From NCBI RefSeq assembly GCF_000208865.1, contig NC_018395.1, positions 4,884,839-4,948,838 of the forward strand: a stretch of 64,000 nucleotides of DNA. The letters are read 5' to 3'. Shown here one piece after another: positions 10,082 to 22,842 of this stretch (the stretch's first letter is position 1; every line of letters starts with the position of its first letter). The notes beneath the pieces were generated by a model. The model had not been told where the DNA came from. It searched no databases and worked only from the letters and a program-made list of their open reading frames with translations. A program made the position numbers and the translations under genes. The DNA is from Neospora caninum Liverpool (lineage: Eukaryota > Apicomplexa > Conoidasida > Eucoccidiorida > Sarcocystidae).

Positions 10082-12689
10082 TGGATATAGTTTCGGTCAA
10101 AGTCACTGAAACAGACCTTGTGCCAAAACGCGCACCCCAGTGACAGAGGACGGTACGTCCTCACAGTTGGCGTATCCGAAGTTAAAAACAAGTGGCGCTG
10201 CAAAGGAACATATTTGGTTTTGCTGCCAATTGCCCGAATGTCGTTTGTGGAAGGTATCCGACACATTTACGGTACGCAACGGTGAAGGCCCTGGTGAAAC
10301 GTTGTTTGTAGAACTGTGCGAAAAAAAGCACGGTGACATCAGACGTACGCCTCTACAAACATAATTCGGTAGCCTTTGAAAACTGGCCCTTTGGAACACC
10401 ATCGAAGTCGGGGCGTATGGCATGAAAAGGACCTGTGACAATCTGCCGGTGCATGACATGCTCGGGAAACCACGGAAATACCCGAAGAAGTAGGCGCAAG
10501 CAGTGTTCCGAATGGTTGACCCAGAAATACAAATATTGCAGGCAAATCATGATTCCTGAGGCAGGTATACATGAATGGATGTTGAAAAGATCCCCGTTCC
10601 AGAAGAAAGTAACAGTGAAAGCTCGTACGTGTTAATTTTCCTCGATGAATATATTTCGCAGCATTAAATCCAGTGATATCTTGGGTACAGGAAAATGTCG
10701 TGAGCAATGTTCACCTGCCGCCACGGACTGTTTTCTCAGGCCTTCACAGCGAGAGTCACCGCCAGTTAAATCCATACCCCATTAAACGGAAACCGTAGGA
10801 CTGTCAGTGAAGGGTTGTCCTTGCAGTCTTTCCTCTTCTACCTCACAAGTCTCCCGGCGACCAGTACCACACTGCGGCGGTCCCTCGAATGAACGCTGAT
10901 TCTATTTGTCGGCCGTGAGGGTCAAGACAAAAGTTTTTGGCACTAGCTGTTCCTCCAGTAGGGGTCACCATTCTTCAGTTGTCTGTACATGAATTTATGA
11001 AAAAACGTCTCTCAAAAGTTTCCAGGTAACAAAACAAGGCTCAGGCATGATGTGCCTTGGTGTCTGGTGTCGTCCTCCGCACCGTACTGATCTAATCAGA
11101 AGATCGCCAACCTGTGGTCGTATCACCTGTCGTACTTCGTGGTTGTGAGTGTCGGTTGTTCAGCTGAAGGTCTGTGGTAAGGAAGACTGTGTGATACTCA
11201 AATTGATTTACGTAGCATCCATTTTCCCTACACGTGGCAATACGACTCACTGTCAACTTGAGACGATTCGCTTCTTAACAGTCGGTGATGTACGGCAAGT
11301 GGCCGCACCGACTCTATAGTGTATTGAAAACTTGGAGACTGTTCTTCGTTTGCAGAGTTGTGACATTCCCTGTACGTTTTCTGTCATACGCTCAAATTTA
11401 AGGTTGCACGGGTACCAGTTCGCCCGAATCTGGCTACGAGAGATATGACAGACAAAGAGCTTTGGTTGATTTTCGTCAAACGCCGCCCTATGTTTACAGC
11501 GAACGTGCTGCTAGCTGAATTGTTCAGATTCGCTCAAGTGTTGTCGGCGTGCTTGTGTATTCGTTAATATGGAAAAGACTAGTGAATCGTCCAAAAACAC
11601 AGCTGTCGAATTTTCTTCCTTAAAATGGGGGGCATTGAACAAAACATTTTCGCCAGCCTGGCGTATAACCTCAACGACATACCCGTTAGAACCTAACGTG
11701 ATGGTAAGGCGCTCATGCTTTCCGTCGCACCCGCTGGAGAGGGTAGACGAAGAACAATCTCGAATAGAACCTGGCACCATGGTGAAGAAAAGACGTCGCT
11801 GTGGATAATACAGTTTCCATGCTGGGTCTCGGTTCGCCAAGAACGACGGGTCGTGCACGCGCTCACGTACAGTATAACCTGCAGTTACTCGCGTCCCTTG
11901 TCTCAGCGCCCCTGTGCCTTTCCTCCTTGATGGAGCTTGCATATATGGTCGGATCAGTTTTACAGAAATATCGTCGACGTTTGAGATATGTAAGCACCTG
12001 AACGCCAGGGTGCAGCCGACTGAATTTAGGTTTTACTATGAAGATCTTTCCCCCTTGGAATGACCCCTGCGATAGCAAGGAAACCCTCATAAAACGTGAG
12101 CGAATTTCCATAAACAGAACAAATCTTGGCGAATTATTCAGTGATTAAACTAGGGCACTGGCCGGAACTTCGGGCGGGCCTCTGCGTTTTGGCGCCAGAC
12201 GCAAACCCTTATAAGGCAGCAACAGTACTTTCGGATTTACTGTGTATGTGGGGAGACCCCTGAAAGGTAATTGCCGGCGTGTCTTCCTTTCCTCGCGCGA
12301 TTGAAAGTAGCTGACGAAAACAACAGCTCCTATTCTATTTGCTATGACGGCAATAGAAGGATCAGATCGTAAGACGACAGGCCAATGGTGTACCGACGCA
12401 GAACATTCCCGCTTTGCCGCAAAAAAGTTGCAACTGAAGAGCATTAAACGAGACGAATGCAGGCGATGGTTGGGAACCCTTCCACAAGGCTATGCAGTTT
12501 GAGTTAGCATCGAATCGAGCTGATGAATTCACAAGTCTGGCCATAACACCGAGGGGAAGGTGCCAGAACGAAAGCTACAGAATGGGCCAAAGCACCACCA
12601 TGGAGGCCCCACCAGAGTAGGACAAACTCTGGTCGAGAACGATTGCAGTGCGGGCTTCTGGTCCGTTTTCCGTTTCATACGAGAACTAT
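10082..12689. other. Stretch without a supportable gene
   Basis: No conserved protein sequence is seen on either strand. The longest frame is 143 codons on the minus strand (11511-11942), without a recognisable motif. The right-hand part should contain the 3' UTR of the minus-strand helicase. Confidence 0.35.
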
Positions 12690-15600
12690 CTAGAGGAGCT
12701 TGAGGGAATGGATGAGCTGCACACAGCACAGCGACACCTCAAAAGTACTGAAGTAGTCTTTGTTCAAGTACACACAGTTTTAATTGCTGAGCACAGATAT
12801 TAGCATTTCCTCACATATTTGTACACAGTTACATGACAATTGGGTTGTATTGCACACCGACACGATGACCGCAGATTGGGCTCAATCGCTAGGACACGAG
12901 TTTATCGTTCTGCCTGGCACACAAATCTCGTTTCTCCCCGTCCAACAACTGCTTTGGCATAGGTCCCCTGTAGTGTACGTACGCGCCCAACGTGAAAGAG
13001 CTCCTCGTTAGCTCACCTGAGACAGTTCCGCTCTCAGAACCGCCGTTGTCCTCGCTTGAGCTGCACGCTTAGCTGACTCCTCTTCGTCTTCCGAAATATC
13101 AGACTCAAACATGATGTCAGCCGCTTGTGCCGCCTTTTTCAACCATGACGTCGCCCGCCTTTCCTTTGCTTTCTGCAGGTAATAACAAACACATTCATGA
13201 GTAGCGCACGCAATGCTGACCGAACCGGTCGAAACCTTGCACTGAGGAACTCCAGGAACGTCCTCACAGCGGGTTCACTCAGGTGCAGGGTAAGAACTGG
13301 TCCTTCCAAAGTTGGATACTGCAGAACCGCAGAAGACGACTGATCCACCAGGGTCTGACCTTTGTAGTTTGCCGGAGCAACACTGCGAGGCGATAGTTTC
13401 TCTCGATCGAAACACTCAGATTCCAAGCACAGCCTCCAACGATGGTCTGTCGAGATGACGCAACAAAACAGAGTACCAAAGGACGAGCACCGAAGACGCG
13501 GGGAAGGCCGCTACGGGTGCCACACATTTGTAAGTAGCCCCCAGACAGTTTCGTTTTCTTCCAGGACATCAGCAGGTAATGCTCTTTTCTGTTCTTACAT
13601 GGTGTCCCGCAGCTTCAATCTGGGTGGCGATTGTGAGAATTCTCTTCACTTTCGTCAGCTGACTGTACACTCGAGAGCTCTTGTGCATGCATGCAGGAGG
13701 GTCCAGCTCTCCCACATTTATCTGCATGGGCCTCAAAACCTGCAACCAGTCAGAGACCTGGTTTGGGCCTAAGACGCAAACCGTTTCACCTGAAGACGCA
13801 CACAACAACATAGACGAGCTAAGCGAAAGCCCATAGGTGAACTTCACTGATATTCCATACAGGCGTATACGACAGGAACCGAGAGCTACTACGGTTCCCG
13901 CCCCACTGTACACTGGAGATCCACTGGCGAAATGAACGTGGGAAAATTGGAATCAGCCGTACAAGCAAAGAGTCTCTGCACTGCCCGTCGAACACTCCAC
14001 TGAACGCAGAAACACCATGTTTCTACCGGCTACCGTCTTTCCCACTTCGCCACGGCCTACATACTGCCTCGAGGCGGCCTTCTTCCACGGACAGCACTGG
14101 ACTGGAAGAGACATCAGCCAGATTGATTGAAAAGGCAATGCATATGGCGTACCGCTATTGGGTGGATGATACACTCGGCACATGTGGGAGCCGCCTGCGC
14201 AATATCCTATCGGGTTTACAAACCTCACCAGAAAAAAACGAGGCAGCACGAAGACCTCCCCTGTCTGTGTGCGGCTCACCTGATTGCTGCGCCCGAGCTG
14301 TCCGTCCACTCCTGTGCACGAAGATGGACGAAGACCGAGGGGCTTGGAAGTGGACAACCTCCTTCACCTGCTTCAGATCCAGGCCTCTACAGGCGACATC
14401 CGTGCAAACGATCACCGCGCGGTCAGCGCTCTGGAACCTATGGACGTGACACAGGACAGCACCAGGTAGCCGGAACAGGCCTGAGCATAGGGGTCGAGCT
14501 GTCACACAGAAATACCTCTCCACGTAGTAGAAAACACGGCTGCCATGCAAGTGCGCGAAATCGTCTTCCGCTCCTAGACTTTATCTCGTGAAAAGCAAAC
14601 CCGTTTTCGAGACGAACTGCGCGGGGCAAATAGGAATATTCGCGGGATCTACCCTTGGCCGGCCTCTCGACGGCCTCGACAAAGGCAACTGCTGGCTCAC
14701 TTTTTGAGAGCCTGCAAAATCGCTGAGCACGCTCTAGGAGCGTGTCAGCGCAGGAGGTGGGGAACCTACGTTTCTACACGCTTCAGACGTTGCTTCTGCT
14801 GAAGATTTGAGTGCAACCCAACTACTTCGGCCAACGGGGATGCGCCCTTAGGACCGGCTCGCCGGTCTGATTGGTGCTTGTCGCGTCCGAGTACCAGGCT
14901 GGAAAATCAACACAGAAATACAAGGGAGGGTTCCTCCTGTGGTCGTTTTGCGCACGCCAAAAACCCTCGCTTGACTAAGATTGACTGCACAACGATATCG
15001 ATCGGTTACGCCTGAGGCTGCAGCAAAAGGCAGGTGCGCGAGGAACTCTACGGCGTCGCCGGAGATGCCTCACGTTTATCCTGACAACAGAGGCCGCTTC
15101 AGCTTTTCGAGATGCAGAGAGGCCATAACCTTTTCCGCGCCCTCTACAACGAGCACTACGGAGGCCTCAGAATACTGACTAAGCACCGCAGCAGCGCCAA
15201 CAGAGAACTGAGTAGCGATGGAACATGCAAAAGCAGCAGTGTGTCGCTTGCCCTCCTAGATTGATTTCTCCTCAAGCCCTTCAAATGAAACAACTGAGAG
15301 GAGTCCGTCAGCCTTAAGAATATGCACAGATACGTAAGCTGCGCTTGAGAATCAGAGCCAGAGGCACAGCTGAATTTGAGAGAATCCTATCGCAACGGTG
15401 ACGGTGGATCCTAGAATTTACACACAGCAGGAGGAATTGCCACACGCCGGCACTATCTAGTGAAGACTGTTCGCTGCTCCCAATCTTGTGACACAGGGTT
15501 ATGACAAGGACGACGGAAATTTGCTGGGCCATCAGGTAGCGCCAGGTCCGCGCTCCCCACCAGACACTGTGAGCCGGCCGACTCCACGCTCTCCTAAGAC

Positions 15601-18478
15601 TACAACACGCCTTCTGGGACAAACTGTCAACATCGACTCACCTGAGAATGGGATCTAAACGGTAGACGTAGGAGATGGCGTTGACAAAAATCATGACTTT
15701 CAGAGGTTCGTTAGCGGGAGCCGAGACGAAGAGTTTGAGCAAGAACAGGACAAGGTACAGCTCCTGGCAAAACGGGAAAAACATAACAAGTCAGCGTGAT
15801 TCCAGTTACAGCCTCTTTTCAACCTTCACGCCGGAAAAAACGTAAAGAAAAAAGGTAGGCCAAAACAGCGGCAACGCCCAGCGTCGGTGTTGTCTCCGCA
15901 TAGGAGAGAGACAAGACAGAATGGAAGGTCCAGAAAGAACGTAGCAATCTGAGATTTACATATGTGCGCATGCCTGTGTGTATCTGCGCATACAAGTACG
16001 TGTATATGCAGTACACGTACATTTATGTAAATACATCCATGCTGCAACATGTTTTGCACGGAATGTAGAGATGCCCAAACAAACGCTAATGGATACCACA
16101 GAAAAACGTGAGAAACTAAAGGGAGACATATATAGGTAAACAGATAGCAGATGCGCCTCGCGTACTCACATCTTGGAGCGTCGCAACAAATAGGCATCAT
16201 GGTTGTAGATCGGTAGGTACAGAAGATGAAACGTCACACGACTTAACTGACTCAAATAATACAGAGCTGACCTGTAACTGAAATGCGCGCGCAGGTCACG
16301 CACATGCACCTTTTGTGCAACGGTCACGTCCCAGTCGAAGGGAAAGCACAAAATGGTACCGTGATGGACACTCGCCAACTACGGTCTTACCTCTTCTCCA
16401 GCAGCTGTCTTTAGTGCCGTGATGGAGAGTCCATCTGGTAACTTGAGAGGACCTCCCGCGAGACTGTTCCTTCCAGGGATTTGACCAGCTTCACAAAGCG
16501 CCAAATCTGGGTCGTCTTGGTCGAAGCTCCGCTTCAGAGTCTTTCTGCTGTCTCCTTCCTTTCGGCTTAAGTCGACAACAAACAACCGTTTTTTTCTCAA
16601 ATGTACGCGATCCATAAGAGCTTGTAGAACGCTTGGGCGTTCTTTCGCCTCCCTTCTCTGCTTTTTTTTTTGACGGGTAGATGGGTCCATAGCGAGAGTG
16701 GCGGAGAAGATGAAGGTTTGGATTTTGCGGCATTCGCCCAGCGAAAACGAAGTCGCTTCGTCTTCTCGATGCCTTCCTCGTCGCCTCTTGATGTCATTGT
16801 CCCCCTTCTTCGGAGAAGCGTGGGCTTTGTAAACGGCGTCAAGCAGACCCTCCATCTCCTGAAAGCACCCCTCTTGCGTTAAGCGGTCTGCCTCATCAAG
16901 AACCAGGAAGCGGAGTGTGTGCAAGGAAGCCATGAATTCGCGACCGCGCTCGATACGGCCCCGTCGGTTACTGTCTCCCTCCTTTTTCTCATCAGCCAGT
17001 GGGCTGTTTCCGTGCTCTTCGCCCTGGCCTGCGGGCGGAGATTCACAGACCAGCGAGCCGTCATAGGCGAAGGAAAGCGATCGAGAGACACTCGTCTGGG
17101 CCTCCTGAATGACAGCGAAAAGACGGCCAGGAGTCCCGATGACAATTTCAGGACGAACTTGACCTAACAGTCGTAGCTGCTTCTGAACGGCCAAGCCGCC
17201 GACAAGACACACGGCCGTCAGAGGCGTATAGGCACACAAGGCCTCCAGGTGTCTCTGCACCTGAAGGGCTAGTTCTCGGCTCGGAACGACAATGAGACAC
17301 TCCGGACCGCCCACTTTTCCACCTACACTCTTGGGGCCACCTGAGCTTCTGCCTCCATCCATCGCCGGAGAACTCGTGTCATCATTTTGGTTGGGTGCTT
17401 CCTCGTGCTCAGCATCTTCATCACTGGAGCTCGGCCAGGCGTCGACAGCTGCCTCTTCCTCTGTGAGACTAGAAGACCCGACAGCATCCCCGTCGTCTTG
17501 GCTGAGAGCCACGGAAAACGCGTCAACCCTCTGCTTCTTTCGCTTCTTCAGGGACTTCGTTTTGTTCTTGTGCTCGATCTCCTTCTCGTTTCGCCGAAGC
17601 GCTTGGGCAAGCAAGTTGCAGACGATTGGGACACCGTACGCGAGCGTCTTTCCACTCCCTGTCTCAGAGGCCCCCACAATGTCCTTCCGGTCCCGAAGAG
17701 CCGCGAGCAAGACGGCGCGTTGGATGGGAGTCGGCGAAAAAAAGCGACAGTCTTGTAGAGCGCGCAGAACAGCAGGGTGTAGGAGGTCCTCTGAAGACGA
17801 GTCGAGAGCGCCGAGCCATTGAGGAAGAGCCGCGCGCAGGTCCGTGACGAGGCACCACTGCTCTGTCGTATCCTCCAGCGTACACCGGGGCGCCGTCTGA
17901 GAGTGGGGCGAGGTTGGTGCGGCCACGCAGCAAGAGAGGGAAGAAGCGTTGGAAGAGAGAAGTTCTGTGGAGGGACAGGAAGTCGCCTTTTTCTTTGGAG
18001 ACACAGACGAAGAGGACGGAGCAGCCTTCCGGCTCTTGCTCCCGGGAGCGGAGGGCAACTCGTGCGCTTCACCGCACGCTGTGTCCAGTTCCTCCGCATG
18101 TCCTTGTCTCTTAGCAGCATCCCCTGTCGAGGCGTTTGGCGACTCTCGAGAGGAATCCTTGTTCTTCTTTTTCCCCCGTTTCTGCTGCCGCCCTTTTCCA
18201 GATGCCACGCTCGCCAGCGCCGCCTCTCTGCTCTCAGCGCTGTCCACCCTGACGATTGACGGATCAAAAATTAGTGCGGCATCGCCGTCCAGCTCCTCCA
18301 GCTCGGCCATCCCCTCCATCTGACACTCCCTCAAAGTTGCCGCGTCCAACTGTACTTGCTTCCAACGGTCCTGGCCCTTCCTTCTCTTCGTGTCTGAAAG
18401 GGCCGCTGGCGCCGCGGGAGACACCGCGAGGCCGCCGGTCGCCCCGTCGGTCTCCCCCCTCTGACGCTTTTTCGCCAT
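12690..18478 (-). CDS. DEAD-box RNA helicase, DDX24/MAK5-like, about ten exons
   Basis: Exons read with confidence on the minus strand: 18478-16391, 15763-15642, 14898-14770, 14733-14701 (33 nt), 14437-14280 and 13172-13017. A terminal exon 12716-12690 fits in phase. Exons near 14096-14034, 13446-13360 and about 13306-13200 are tentative. The start MAKKRQRGE is preferred over an upstream in-frame ATG at 18514. Exon 1 (696 aa) carries the Q motif (FSPTPIQRAVL), motif I (ASETGSGKT, about residue 268), Ia (PSRELALQ), TPGRL, motif II as DEAD (about 528) and SAT. Later exons give VMIFVNAIS, then LHSNLQQKQRLK, motif V (VIVCTDVACRGLDL) and motif VI (HRSGRTARA). The C-terminal KAKERRATSWLKKAAQAAD resembles the DDX24/MAK5 tail. 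The family acts in nucleolar 60S ribosome assembly. Lys/Glu/Ser-rich insertions separate motifs I and II by about 260 residues instead of about 100. Confidence 0.85.
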
Positions 18479-20710
18479 TTTTCGATGGCACCCTTTCCGT
18501 CCGAAAACAAACACGCTAAGCGACGAAGGTGACGAAGATGTGGGGTCTTGCGCCTCTCCTCAGGTTCTCGCTTCGAGCGAGCGTTTTCCAGTTGTTGACC
18601 GCGTCACGGGAAGAGTTCGCCTGTCCTGAGAACCGAGTCTACGCCAAAATTCTGGCAGATCATGCGGAGAGCACAACCGACGTCAAAGCGGATCGAATTC
18701 GTTTCATGGGGACAACAGGGTCTCGGGAATCGTCCTTCCAGGCAGCGCGCGACAGGGCGTGAACAGCGCGGCAATCGATTGAGCCGCCTCGACGGTGAAC
18801 AACACACCGCTCAGCATGCTCCGAGCAACGGAGCTCCCGCGACGGCTGCTAGGGCTCCTCGGGTTTTCCCGGAAGGAAGAGAAATAATAAGCTACGAAGA
18901 AGTGAAGGAATGGACGGTCCCTCAAGGATTTCGCCAAGTCTCGGAGATGCAGGGGCATGCAAACCGCATGCAGACTTGTGACTCTGGGAGTCGAAGGAGC
19001 GGCCCACTGGGGGTTTCTCTCGGGAAAGCAATCAAGCACAAAAGTACAGAGCATGGAATGCAGGCACGACGTGAAGCGGTGCTACAAACTGGTTGACGTC
19101 TGTTCAATGCCGTTCATCGATACGTGGGATACTCTGAGATGTGTGACTTCCTGTAAAACCTGCTGAAATTCTCTCAAGTCCAACCGATGAACTGTTCACC
19201 CTCGACGGCCGTAGGCCACTCAAGATGTAGTCAACATCGTAGGGAGACGCGACAACGCAACCGTCGGGACGGTGTTTTCATGTGATGGTATGAAACGATA
19301 CGAACGCAGCGCAAGAGGAACATCGCCGCAGTTTCGGTTGCGGAGGATAAGACGGTGACGTCTCGGAAGGGATCACCTTTTCACAAGAGCGAGGCCGTGA
19401 AGCGAATGGTGTGTTGCCGACAGACAGTTAACTCACGGTCTAGGGGTAAGGTAGCAACGCATCCAACTGTCTTTGCACTTGGCAGGCCTTGGGACCGCTA
19501 CTAAAAATAGGATCCGATTGAGGTCCTTCCTATCCTTCAGGATGCCTCCAACGTTTTTTCGATGTCAGTCACTCCGGAGAGACGCGGAAAAACCGGGAAC
19601 CCTGTCCATCGGTGTGCTGTCTTTTGGTAGTGTAGCGCAAGCGGTGTTTGCCTTCTACAAGCTTGAGGGAAATACCGCTGTTTCTTCAGGCGAAGCGCAC
19701 GCCAAAACTCGATAGCTAAGACACGCTGCCCCGCCTCTTCTGAGTAGTAGGCAGAGAAGCGGTTTCATGCGCCTTGTGCTTTTCTTCAACCAACACATAC
19801 CACCGGTTTTGGATGGCATTACTTCAACACCATACCTTCTAGCTGGCGCCGCGGGTCTTGTGCCGCCACTACTGCCGTTTGATTCGGATGTGCAGCTGGA
19901 GTGCAGAGAAAAGGCATCTTGTGACGACGCAGCGAGTTGCGTAGTGTCAAGCTATGCCGTTACATACTGGGGACCAGAGAGCCTATCGCCAGGCGCGAGA
20001 TCTGCGTACTGCTTTGACAGCTTAGAGACTGGAACGTAAACAGTCGATGACTGCGCTGTATGACCCTCTATATCCTCCGGCTTCAAACGGCAAGACGTGC
20101 TACGAAAACTGCCCCGCAGTCTCGCACTGTTCTGGCGGCCACTACGAGGTGTTTCTGGCCTCTAAGACGGCGCATTTCTTTCGGGAAATGCTTAGGCTCC
20201 CCATGTTTGCCAACACCAAAACAAAACTTCACGGTGACCGTCATCTAGCGCATCAAACAATACTGACACCTGCAACTGAAACTCGGACCTTGCTCCATTC
20301 ATATTCGGCAACCTACAGTTTTCAAGCGGTAAGCGACAACACATCAGAGAGACGAGGCAGTTGGCCATCCGGCGAAAACAAAATGATAATGAGTTTGCTT
20401 TCCTACCATCTCCTTCCTCCACAACGGCGTCGTAAAGTACACGACTACGGCACTGTCCCCCTCCCGCGCAGCTCCTCATGCCATAGTAAAATTGATGACT
20501 CGGTCAAACCAGGGTACAGCTGAGCTGCGGTCCCCTCTGGGCCGAAGTTATGTATACAAAAGAACCTGCTTTCCGAAAAAGAAGGGCTGCGCGGACGCAC
20601 CGGGCAAAAGAACAAAAGACCACGCAGCGTCTTTCCATACGTTCAGCTGTTGAAGAGGCATGACTTCTCTGCCACCGTTTCAGCACGTCGTTACTCGCTG
20701 TCTCCGTTCT
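18479..20710. other. Spacer between the helicase start and the TPPP stop
   Basis: Both flanking genes lie on the minus strand, so this stretch should hold the helicase promoter and leader on the left and the TPPP 3' UTR on the right. Plus-strand frames of 77-158 codons (for example 18662-19096 and 20047-20523) have no recognisable domain. Confidence 0.4.
18955..18972. promoter_or_regulatory. Paired GCATGCA motifs upstream of the helicase
   Basis: GCATGCA occurs at 18955-18961 and again at 18966-18972, about 480 bp upstream of the helicase start codon. GCATGC-type elements are known promoter motifs in Toxoplasma, thought to be read by ApiAP2 factors. The palindromic motif shows no direction; assigning it to the helicase is inference. 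Confidence 0.35.
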
Positions 20711-21526
20711 CTATTCCGCGACTCCCTTCTTCACGCCTCGAACATCATAGTCGCTCCTATCGCAGATATTCGACAAATCACTGAACTGTGTGCGGCCTTC
20801 GTCCACCAGCGTTGGTCCGCCATGTTTATGGACTCCAGTGTAGGTGTTTTTGTCGTCGTGGAAACGGACATTGTCAGCTTTCGTGCCAGTCAAAATCGGC
20901 CCGGTTTCACCTGCAAAAGGGACACCGGACAAGAACTTCGAGTCCTGCAGTACTGAGATATACATGCACACATCAGCAGCCGCTGAGACGGAATCGTCCC
21001 AGGAAGTTCACAAAGGCCCCGCTATTGACAGAGTCCAAGGTGACACGTGACGGTGGTGATGTGCTGCAACAAGTTCTTGGCACCAGCTATCAAAACTTTT
21101 CCCTTCTACCCTGTGACATCGACCTTCATGACCCACGGTGATCTGCGCGAGTAAACATGCGCCCTGCGGAGTATACCGCCTGGGCGTGGAAAACACAAGT
21201 GAACTGCGGAAAAAAGTAGGAGACCTTGGAAGCGACTTGCCCGCACTTATCTGGCTTAACTTACCTGACGCGAGTTTGCTGACAATTTGCTCAGTAGAGA
21301 CCTTCTTCTTCTCGCCCACGAGTTTCAGTGCTTCCTCGAACTGAGCATAGTCAATTTTCTTGGCACCTTTTGCCTTTACCTTCGTGAAGATAAGATCCGC
21401 ATCGACGGTTGTCAACGTCTTCCCGTCAAGGATCGCCGTATCCTTCAGGATTTTGACGAAAGTGCGACCGTCCATGTCGCCGCTACCTTTCGTGTAAACC
21501 TGGAACGCGCCCGACGCGGTTGCCAT
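20711..21526 (-). CDS. TPPP/p25-alpha domain protein, short form, two exons
   Basis: Exon 1 is 21526-21265 and exon 2 is 20910-20711, joined in phase across a GTAAGT donor and a TTTTGCAG acceptor, giving about 153 aa. The N-terminal half (MATASGAFQVYTKG; DGRTFVKILKDT; KIDYAQFEEALKLV) is the EF-hand-like helical core of p25-alpha. The C-terminal half (TKADNVRFHDDKNTYTGVH, GGPT, DRSDYDVRGV) is the conserved family signature. TPPP proteins bind and bundle microtubules. There is no doublecortin domain, so this is not apicortin. An upstream in-phase acceptor at the ATATCTCAG before exon 2 would add some 20 residues. The gene is divergent from the SMN-like gene, with about 1.3 kb between starts. 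Confidence 0.9.
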
Positions 21527-22842
21527 TTTGTTAAAGACTGGCACACTACGGAACAGTCGCCGATCACCCCCTTTGAAGAACACACACACTATCGATCAGA
21601 GAGCCTAAGCGATGAGACGCGTCGAAGTCACAGGCAAAATCGGAGTCTGTGCCGCGAACGCAACCGCGATTCATGAAATGCGCGATCGGAGCTCGAGTCG
21701 TAGGTCGCTTCTGTGGGGCTAACGCCCGATAGTTCAGTTCATACGATCGATGAACGATTTCCAACAAACAGATCGCAAAATCAAAGACGAAACGACGCGT
21801 TCTCTGAGAATTCGCCACAACGAAACCCTCACGCTGCACAGTGAACACCGTTTCGAAAAGAGGGTCACATTCGGCTACTAAAAACCATCGACTTCGGGTC
21901 TCTCCGTGCACCCGCTCTTCTTGTACAGCCCCAGAAGTTGCTTAGCTTGCCGATTGCGCCACCGTGGCACGACCCCCCGAAACGCCATCCTGAGTGCCTT
22001 GTTCTTGGCCGTTATCCTCGACTTCGGCTTATATTCGAAGGAAGCGACTTTTGCACATCGAGAGGAACGCATGCGCGTTGACTCACAATATGGGCAACCG
22101 AGAATCTGGCACCATGTCTCATTCTGGTACTGCGGTAGTCGCCACAGTGCGTTTACAAAGACTACATTCCAGTTTGCAATGTGTGGCCTTGCTTTGTTTG
22201 GCGAAGTTCCTTTACGGAGAGGGGGGGTAGCTTGTGGCGGCGCTCAGGCTCCATGCTGCTGGCAAGTGCTTCGCCAGGTGCCGATGCTGGACGGTTTTCA
22301 GACTCTAGTTCCAACATTGATGCACACAAAGTGAGTGCACGACCGTATCTCCGGGGCTGGTATTAATCATTCTTTTCTTTAACGGTGAGATGCAATCTGA
22401 ATGAACACATTTACGCCAGTGCCTTGAGGCGGAACTTACTCGGTACCAAGTTGGTTGCACGAGCTACCGAACACAATGACTGCCCGCTTTTTACGATTCC
22501 TCTTATAGGGCAATATATATATATATATATATATATGGCACGCTCTTCTCGACGCTTCTTGCCGTCAACGGGGCACCAGTTTAGTGCTTGTAAAAGCACC
22601 TGTGGCCTTTGCGATTGACCCCATCGCTGTGCGTCCTGCGCAAGAATGCTTTTTTCTGTTGACTGGAAGTTAGTTCAGCTGCCGTATCTTTCATGGGTTA
22701 GGGCCCGTCAGCACGTCTTGGCTGTTCGAAGAAGAATATTCTGATCCGACGTTTCTCACGAACTGCATGGTTCTGGAAGACAGATTCACGCGCCGTGTAC
22801 GAACGTAGCCCAATCCAGAGCCGCTGACTGCGGAAGAAGACA
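21527..22842. promoter_or_regulatory. Divergent intergenic region between TPPP (-) and SMN-like (+)
   Basis: Both genes start outward from this 1.3-kb region, so it must contain both promoters and leaders. It includes a GCATGC element at 22069-22074 and the AT microsatellite at 22513. No coding sequence is supported. Confidence 0.45.
22513..22536. repeat. (AT)12 microsatellite
   Basis: Twelve uninterrupted AT units lie in the divergent spacer, about 300 bp upstream of the SMN-like start codon. Such tracts are typically length-polymorphic. Confidence 0.95.

Noticed and set aside
18529..19096. Plus-strand frames immediately upstream of the helicase start
   Set aside because: No domain, short, and located where the helicase promoter and leader must lie.
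20047..20523. Plus-strand 158-codon frame with a few Cys residues, briefly considered as an EGF-like exon
   Set aside because: The Cys spacing does not fit EGF, and the region is antisense to the probable TPPP 3' UTR.
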